Source: Paludibacter sp.
Lineage (GTDB): Bacteria; Bacteroidota; Bacteroidia; Bacteroidales; Paludibacteraceae
Reading direction: 5' to 3'
Assembly (NCBI GenBank): GCA_028705705.1
Contig: JAQWCZ010000037.1
Coordinates: 1-12,371, forward strand
Length of the DNA stretch: 12,371 bases
The translations under genes and the position numbers were made by a program. How positions within the stretch are numbered: the stretch's first letter is position 1; each line of letters opens with the position of its first letter. Below the pieces are notes generated by a model. It did no database searches. It was not told the DNA's origin and saw only the letters and a list, made by a program, of their open reading frames with translations. This document shows, piece after piece, positions 8,621-12,371 of the stretch.

Positions 8621-9081
8621 TCCTCTACCAATTTAAATCTTACTCGCCAGCGTCCGTTTTCAAAATCGTGGCTGATGATTTCAAACCGTGCAATTTCGGA
8701 TGTGTTTGAGACATGCTGTCCGATGCAGGCGCAGGCGTCGTAATCACCGACGCGAATAATTCGCAGGGTTTCCGATACATCTGCAGGAAGTTTGGATAAA
8801 TCAGCGATTTTTGCTGCCTCTTCCCGCGACAATAATTCTTCATACACAGGAAGGTGACGAGCAATAACATCGTTCACCTTTCTTTGTATTTCAGCCACTT
8901 GTTCTTCCGTGGGAGCCAAGGGTAAATAATAATCACATTTCGATTTTTTCTTTTCTATATGGGCATTTGCCGACCTGGCGCATCCGAACATCCGCACCAT
9001 GGTTTGGTTGAGGATATGTTCAGCGGTGTGCATGGGACGGTGATAGTCTTTTTTGGCTTCGTTTAATATTGGTTCTTCCAT
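8617..9081 (-). CDS. AlaX-like alanyl-tRNA editing domain protein
   Basis: The 154-residue protein corresponds to the stand-alone editing (SAD) domain of alanyl/threonyl-tRNA synthetases, which hydrolyses mischarged aminoacyl-tRNA such as Ser-tRNA(Ala) in the cytoplasm. The two halves of the zinc site are visible: HTAEH (H18, H22) and CIGQH (C119, H123). The protein ends near the last strand of that domain (RFEIISHDF...WRVRFKLVED) and has no synthetase or glycine-rich N-terminal region, so it is a short AlaX-type enzyme and not a truncated AlaRS. Odd: the usual CxGTHV is CIGQHV, with Gln for the conserved Thr, and a neighbouring C117 precedes the ligand. The substrate is therefore inferred from the family. 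The gene is 96 bases downstream of the kinase gene on the same strand; a 14-base palindrome lies at 9117-9130 ahead of its start. Confidence 0.85.
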   Translation of the reverse strand: MEEPILNEAKKDYHRPMHTAEHILNQTMVRMFGCARSANAHIEKKKSKCDYYLPLAPTEEQVAEIQRKVNDVIARHLPVYEELLSREEAAKIADLSKLPADVSETLRIIRVGDYDACACIGQHVSNTSEIARFEIISHDFENGRWRVRFKLVED

Positions 9082-9116
9082 ATAATGTTATTGAGATGAT
9101 GAAAATCAGATTTGAT

Positions 9117-9130
9117 TATGAATATTCATA
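9117..9130. repeat. 14-base palindrome upstream of AlaX
   Basis: TATGAATATTCATA is perfectly self-complementary and sits 36 bases upstream of the AlaX start codon. It could be a small operator, but short AT-rich palindromes arise easily by chance, and no promoter box was seen nearby. Confidence 0.3.
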
Positions 9131-9177
9131 TTTTGCCCGTCTTTCAGGTTGAAATTTGTAATATGGTAAATGTGCTT

Positions 9178-11205
9178 TCAACTATTTGCATATTTAAGTA
9201 TGGTTTTAATTAGTTCATGCTTGTTGATTGGTTTTGAAATTATATCATTAAAGCCTGCTTTTTGGATCTTAATTCTTTCTTCTGCAAATGCATAAGCTGT
9301 TTGTGCTATAATGGGTATAGAATCGTTATTTTTACGTATCTTTTGGGCAACTTCAATCCCTGAAATACCAGGCATTCTGATATCTAATAGTAAAATGTCA
9401 ATGTCAGGAGTTATTGAATTTAGTTTTTCCAGGGTTTCCAAACCATCACAAGCTCTGATCGTATGAATGTTTTTATGCAAAAGTAAATTTTCAAGATATA
9501 GGAAACTGATTTCATCGTCTTCAGCAATAAGGATATTCAGCGGTTTTGAAAGTGAATCAAATGAAACCGGATTGTTTTCAGATTTTCTTTCTTGCTGTTT
9601 TACAGGTTTATATGGGGTTGTGAAATAAAATGTACTTCCTTTGTTAATTTCCGATTCAACCCAAATTTTTCCTCCCAACATTTCAATGTATGCTTTGGAA
9701 ATCGCGAGTCCAAGTCCGGAACCTTCGTGTGCACGGGTAATGTCAAGATCAGACTGAACGAAACGATCATAAATGGCATTTTGTCGGTTTACCGGGATGC
9801 CACAACCTGTGTCTTTTACATAAAATTCTAACATATCATCTTTAATTTTAAAACCAAAATTAATACTACCGGTAGTTGTAAATTTAATTGCATTTTTTAA
9901 TAGATTAATTAAAATCTTTTCCAGTAAAGATTTATCTGTTTCAATCAAAACATAATTATCTGTTAAAGGAGTATCCATCGATAGCGTTATTTTTTTTTCA
10001 GCAGCCTGATTGTTGAAGAAACGGAATAACCCCAACATAAATTGTTCGAGATGAACTTCAGACTTATGCAAAATTATTTGATTGCTTTCGATTTTTGAAA
10101 TTTCTATTACATCATTGATGGTATGTAGCAAACGATTTCCACTTTTTTTTACTATATCAAGGTATTTTTTTCGGTCGATTTCAATCAAATCATCGTTATC
10201 CAATAAATCGATAAAACCCAGTATCCCATTCATCGGAGTACGTATTTCATGAGAAATATTTTGTAAGAAAACCGTTTTAAGATGGTCACTTTCTTCAGCT
10301 TTCACCTTTGCAACCATTAATTCTTTTGTTTTTGCTTTTACTGTTTTTCTGAGTATTACAATAAAACAAAAAGCAAGTGTAGTAATAATTGATATAATTA
10401 CAATCACCCATTTAAGGTATAAAGGAATACCATGCTCATGTTGATTTATATCCAGCCATTTTTGTAAGGAAATAAAATAAGTAGATTTGGGATTATTCTT
10501 TAATTGAGCAATCATGTGATCAAAAAAAGATAATAATGCCGGATCTATGTGTTTGTTGAATCCAAAGTATAATTCATTAGGTTGGAAAACAATTCCGGTA
10601 GGAGTAACATCAGGGTCAAATTTAGCTGAAAAATAGAAAAAACGATCAACAACAATCATATCAACATCATTGTTTATCAATGCGTTTTTAGTAGATTCAT
10701 AGTCATTGTAATGAAAAATATCATAAGTTAAATTAAATTTTTTTTTAATATGTGTAGTCAACAATTCCTCCTGATACGAATCTTTTAATAAACCAATGCG
10801 TTTACCCTGGATTTCATTGAGTGAATGAATGCTATTATCCTGAGTTGTATATATCTCAATCCAGGTGTTAATAACTGAAAGATGATTGAAATTGAACAGT
10901 GAATCACGTTTTGGAGTATAAGCCATATCAGGTAAAATATCTATTTCTCCATTTGAGAGCATATTGAAAAGAACAGGCCAGTCACCATAAACATAATTCA
11001 GTTTAAATTTTCCTTTTGTAGCAATCTCTTTTAAAACGTCTATAAAAATACCATCAGGTTGCCCTGCATCATTGATAAATATCTTTGGGTGGTTTTGATA
11101 AACACCTACTTTCAATGATGTATTCCGAAATTTTTGCTGTGCTGACGAAGGATAAATCAATATATACAGCAATAAAAAACAGCATAAAATAAATTTCTTT
11201 GTCAT
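9178..11205 (-). CDS. Hybrid sensor histidine kinase with periplasmic solute-binding domain
   Basis: A 675-residue two-component phosphorelay protein of the inner membrane. In order: signal peptide (1-22, ...YPSSA|QQ); a periplasmic SBP_bac_3-type sensor domain, about 30-254 (LKVGVYQNHPKIF, PDGIFIDVLKEIA, GEIDILPDMAYTPKRDSLF); one membrane helix, about 265-286; a short coiled linker; HisKA with phospho-acceptor H319 in SHEIRTPMNG; an ATPase domain with N-box N438, DTGCGI (465-470) and GSGLGL (495-500); and a C-terminal receiver, about 556-675, with acidic pair D563/D564, phospho-acceptor D608, T636 and K658. All catalytic residues are present. The sensor presumably binds a small polar ligand such as an amino acid; which one is unknown. 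There is no DNA-binding output domain, so an unlinked partner (phosphotransfer protein or regulator) is expected. A TATATTTG box and a 25-base palindrome precede the gene. DUF5020 lies 180 bases upstream on the same strand. Confidence 0.93.
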   Translation of the reverse strand: MTKKFILCCFLLLYILIYPSSAQQKFRNTSLKVGVYQNHPKIFINDAGQPDGIFIDVLKEIATKGKFKLNYVYGDWPVLFNMLSNGEIDILPDMAYTPKRDSLFNFNHLSVINTWIEIYTTQDNSIHSLNEIQGKRIGLLKDSYQEELLTTHIKKKFNLTYDIFHYNDYESTKNALINNDVDMIVVDRFFYFSAKFDPDVTPTGIVFQPNELYFGFNKHIDPALLSFFDHMIAQLKNNPKSTYFISLQKWLDINQHEHGIPLYLKWVIVIISIITTLAFCFIVILRKTVKAKTKELMVAKVKAEESDHLKTVFLQNISHEIRTPMNGILGFIDLLDNDDLIEIDRKKYLDIVKKSGNRLLHTINDVIEISKIESNQIILHKSEVHLEQFMLGLFRFFNNQAAEKKITLSMDTPLTDNYVLIETDKSLLEKILINLLKNAIKFTTTGSINFGFKIKDDMLEFYVKDTGCGIPVNRQNAIYDRFVQSDLDITRAHEGSGLGLAISKAYIEMLGGKIWVESEINKGSTFYFTTPYKPVKQQERKSENNPVSFDSLSKPLNILIAEDDEISFLYLENLLLHKNIHTIRACDGLETLEKLNSITPDIDILLLDIRMPGISGIEVAQKIRKNNDSIPIIAQTAYAFAEERIKIQKAGFNDIISKPINKHELIKTILKYANS

Positions 11206-11230
11206 TTAAGTTATAAGTTAAAGTTCAATT

Positions 11231-11238
11231 CAAATATA
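11231..11238 (-). promoter_or_regulatory. Probable -7 box of the hybrid kinase gene
   Basis: The minus strand reads TATATTTG, a full match to TAnnTTTG, 25 bases ahead of the kinase ATG, implying a leader of about 20 bases. No -33 TTG is evident; the expected position is occupied by the palindrome at 11239-11263, which might mean the promoter depends on a bound regulator. Confidence 0.5.
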
Positions 11239-11263
11239 TAACAAAAGAGATTCTCTTTTGTTA
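11239..11263. promoter_or_regulatory. 25-base perfect palindrome, candidate operator
   Basis: TAACAAAAGAGA (11239-11250) and TCTCTTTTGTTA (11252-11263) are exact reverse complements around a single T at 11251. The element directly abuts the kinase -7 box and fills the -10 to -33 zone, the usual place for a dimeric regulator. As a terminator for DUF5020 it is less convincing: it is 123 bases past that stop, has almost no room for a loop, and is followed by TATATTTG, not a T-run. Confidence 0.55.
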
Positions 11264-11313
11264 GACGTTTTCTATATTTTTTAAATATATATGAATTTTC
11301 AGGTGAGTAACAC

Positions 11314-11347
11314 AATTGAAACATACATTCCGAAGTATGTTTTAATT
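11314..11347 (-). terminator. Hairpin downstream of DUF5020, possible terminator
   Basis: The arms at 11314-11326 and 11335-11347 pair over 13 positions with one mismatch (11318/11343) across an 8-base loop. It begins 38 bases after the DUF5020 stop in the direction of transcription. The stem is AT-rich and no T-tract follows, so it could equally be a transcript-end stabiliser or a second protein-binding site upstream of the kinase promoter. Confidence 0.35.
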
Positions 11348-11385
11348 ATGAAAAAGAAATCTACGTGTATCGTGTTTTAAACATA

Positions 11386-12048
11386 TTATAAATTGTATTT
11401 AATTGCCAAGGTCGGACAGACCCTTAAACCTGGATTCCCTGCAAAATTATAACCCAATTCAATTTCTCCACCGGCAGAGATTTTCTTGTTGAAATTATAC
11501 CATAGTTGCGGTTCAGATAAGAAACTATAGCTAAGATTGCCGTTTTTCTCACGCCAAAAGTCGGCAAAACCGGTAAATGAAAGTTTATCCTGCAACATGT
11601 TCATGTACCATACAACTGTTATCTGGAAGTTATGAGGTTCTATGTTTCTTTGAATCAGTTTATACATGGCTGACAATGAAATTCCTTTTGAGAAATCCTG
11701 ACTATTCAGACTGTAGGAACCACCCAATAAATACGCATTGTTGATTTGGAAACTAACTCCTCCATTTTCTGCATGGAGACCACCATTGTATTCAATATGA
11801 GCAGACAAGGGTCCATCCCAGAATTTCAGTTCACGTGCAATTTCGAAATATGCTTCAGTTGGACCATTTGCATTGAAGTTCATATCCACAAAGTAAAATA
11901 AACTACCGTATGCATCCGGTTTGAAACGTTCAATGGTGCTGGTGAGATAATTTCTCCCATGACCAAAATCATAATGAAGTTGAAGATTAGTCTGTGCAAC
12001 CAGACCAACGCCAGTAAACAACAAGGAAGTTAGAATCAGTTTTCTCAT
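11386..12048 (-). CDS. DUF5020 family outer-membrane barrel protein
   Basis: The 220-residue protein has a signal peptide (residues 1-18, MRKLILTSLLFTGVGLVA) and then mostly amphipathic beta-strands ending in an aromatic/hydrophobic tail (TLAIKYNL), as expected for a small outer-membrane barrel. I recognise the DUF5020 pattern: LQLHYDFGHGRNYLTSTIE, FKPDAYGSLFYFVDM, FEIARELKFW, FSKGISLSAMYK, FTGFADFWRE and FLSEPQLWYNF. This family resembles the nucleoside channel Tsx in overall layout, so uptake of a small solute is possible, but no substrate is established. The promoter box TACTTTTG lies about 50 bases upstream. It shares strand with the hybrid kinase 180 bases downstream, with a hairpin between, so co-transcription is uncertain. 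Confidence 0.85.
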   Translation of the reverse strand: MRKLILTSLLFTGVGLVAQTNLQLHYDFGHGRNYLTSTIERFKPDAYGSLFYFVDMNFNANGPTEAYFEIARELKFWDGPLSAHIEYNGGLHAENGGVSFQINNAYLLGGSYSLNSQDFSKGISLSAMYKLIQRNIEPHNFQITVVWYMNMLQDKLSFTGFADFWREKNGNLSYSFLSEPQLWYNFNKKISAGGEIELGYNFAGNPGLRVCPTLAIKYNL

Positions 12049-12097
12049 TAAAGTTAAATTTAAATGATTATTGCATGTTGATATTTTAAAAATCGCA

Positions 12098-12105
12098 CAA
12101 AAGTA
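12098..12105 (-). promoter_or_regulatory. Probable -7 box of the DUF5020 gene
   Basis: The minus strand reads TACTTTTG, a full match to TAnnTTTG, in a non-coding stretch 49 bases ahead of the ATG; the predicted leader is about 42 bases. The -33 region is AT-only, without a TTG. Confidence 0.55.
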
Positions 12106-12227
12106 AGAAAAGCTATTAATTTAATAAAAATATTAGGACTAAAAAGTGAAATTGTTAATAAGTTTTGAAAATAGATATACAATTCATATCATAAGCGATT
12201 ATTGCAGATAAAGGAATTGAATGATTA

Positions 12228-12371
12228 TCAGAACCAGAATCCAATATTGACTGACGTAACCAATTTCCGGTAAGCGTCTGAATAACCGAGGGTAAACTCA
12301 ATTGGTCCAAATGGAGATTTATAACTATAAGTAATGCCGCCTCCCCAAATTGACTTATATGAACGGAACTG
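12228..12371 (-). CDS. C-terminal end of an Omp85-type barrel protein (partial)
   Basis: Only the last 47 codons before a TGA are inside the window; the start is beyond the right edge. The peptide reads as the final beta-strands of an outer-membrane barrel: IWGGGITYSYKSPFGPIEF, then TLGYSDA, ending VNIGFWF with the terminal Phe typical of substrates of the BAM machinery. The G-x-SP(F/I)GP pattern followed by a closing aromatic strand is what I know from Omp85 superfamily barrels, including BamA/TamA-like proteins and the Bacteroidota patatin-like phospholipases that carry such a barrel at the C-terminus. The patatin type is my first guess, but the visible part cannot decide. It is separated from DUF5020 by 179 bases on the same strand; no strong terminator was seen in the gap. 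Confidence 0.7.
   Translation of the reverse strand, partial: QFRSYKSIWGGGITYSYKSPFGPIEFTLGYSDAYRKLVTSVNIGFWF

Noticed and set aside
8640..8870. Minus-strand open frame of 76 codons.
   Set aside because: It overlaps the AlaX gene in another frame and has no recognisable features, while the AlaX frame has intact zinc-site motifs.
9148..9182. GTTGAAA/TTTCAAC inverted repeat across the kinase stop codon.
   Set aside because: Seven pairs with a 21-base loop and no T-tract; it is likely chance.
9592..9831. Plus-strand open frame of 79 codons.
   Set aside because: It is antisense to the ATPase domain of the hybrid kinase and shows no protein signature.
12174..12190. GATAT/ATATC hairpin after the Omp85-type gene as a terminator.
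   Set aside because: Only five AT-rich pairs; the following TATTTTC is suggestive but not enough.

Overview
The window looks like a chromosomal segment from a member of the Bacteroidota. The evidence is a very large SprA/Sov gene (the type IX secretion outer-membrane channel, a Bacteroidota hallmark), a DUF5020 barrel protein, AT-rich leaders without clear Shine-Dalgarno sequences, and several matches to the Bacteroidota -7 promoter box TAnnTTTG. The genus cannot be fixed from the sequence. I see no insertion sequence, tRNA, rRNA, CRISPR array or phage gene.

Layout. Positions 1-6695 (minus) hold most of sprA; its 3' end lies beyond the left edge. Directly upstream, 34 bases away and on the same strand, is ruvA (6730-7320), giving the familiar ruvA-sprA order. 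A 329-base divergent intergenic region (7321-7649) carries promoter-like boxes for both sides and a repeat built from three AGACCTG half-sites. Rightward from it run a secreted Fe/Mn superoxide dismutase (7650-8321) and a small ferredoxin (8426-8620). The ferredoxin meets an AlaX-like tRNA-editing protein (8617-9081, minus) tail to tail, with the two stop codons overlapping in TTAA. Upstream of AlaX, on the same strand, lie a hybrid two-component kinase with a periplasmic solute-binding domain (9178-11205), a DUF5020 outer-membrane protein (11386-12048) and the last 47 codons of an Omp85-type barrel protein (12228-12371).

How the genes relate. Much of the coding capacity concerns the cell envelope: the SprA channel, an exported SOD, a sensor kinase that reads the periplasm, and two outer-membrane barrels. 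RuvA, the ferredoxin and AlaX are cytoplasmic housekeeping or quality-control proteins. Only ruvA-sprA looks like a tight operon; the other same-strand genes are about 95-180 bases apart and at least two have their own promoter-like boxes.

This is mainly an ordinary core-genome region. I did not find convincing evidence for a new system. The points most worth a second look are a 25-base perfect palindrome abutting the -7 box of the kinase gene, the repeated half-sites in the SOD leader, and changes at usually conserved active-site positions in the SOD and AlaX proteins.
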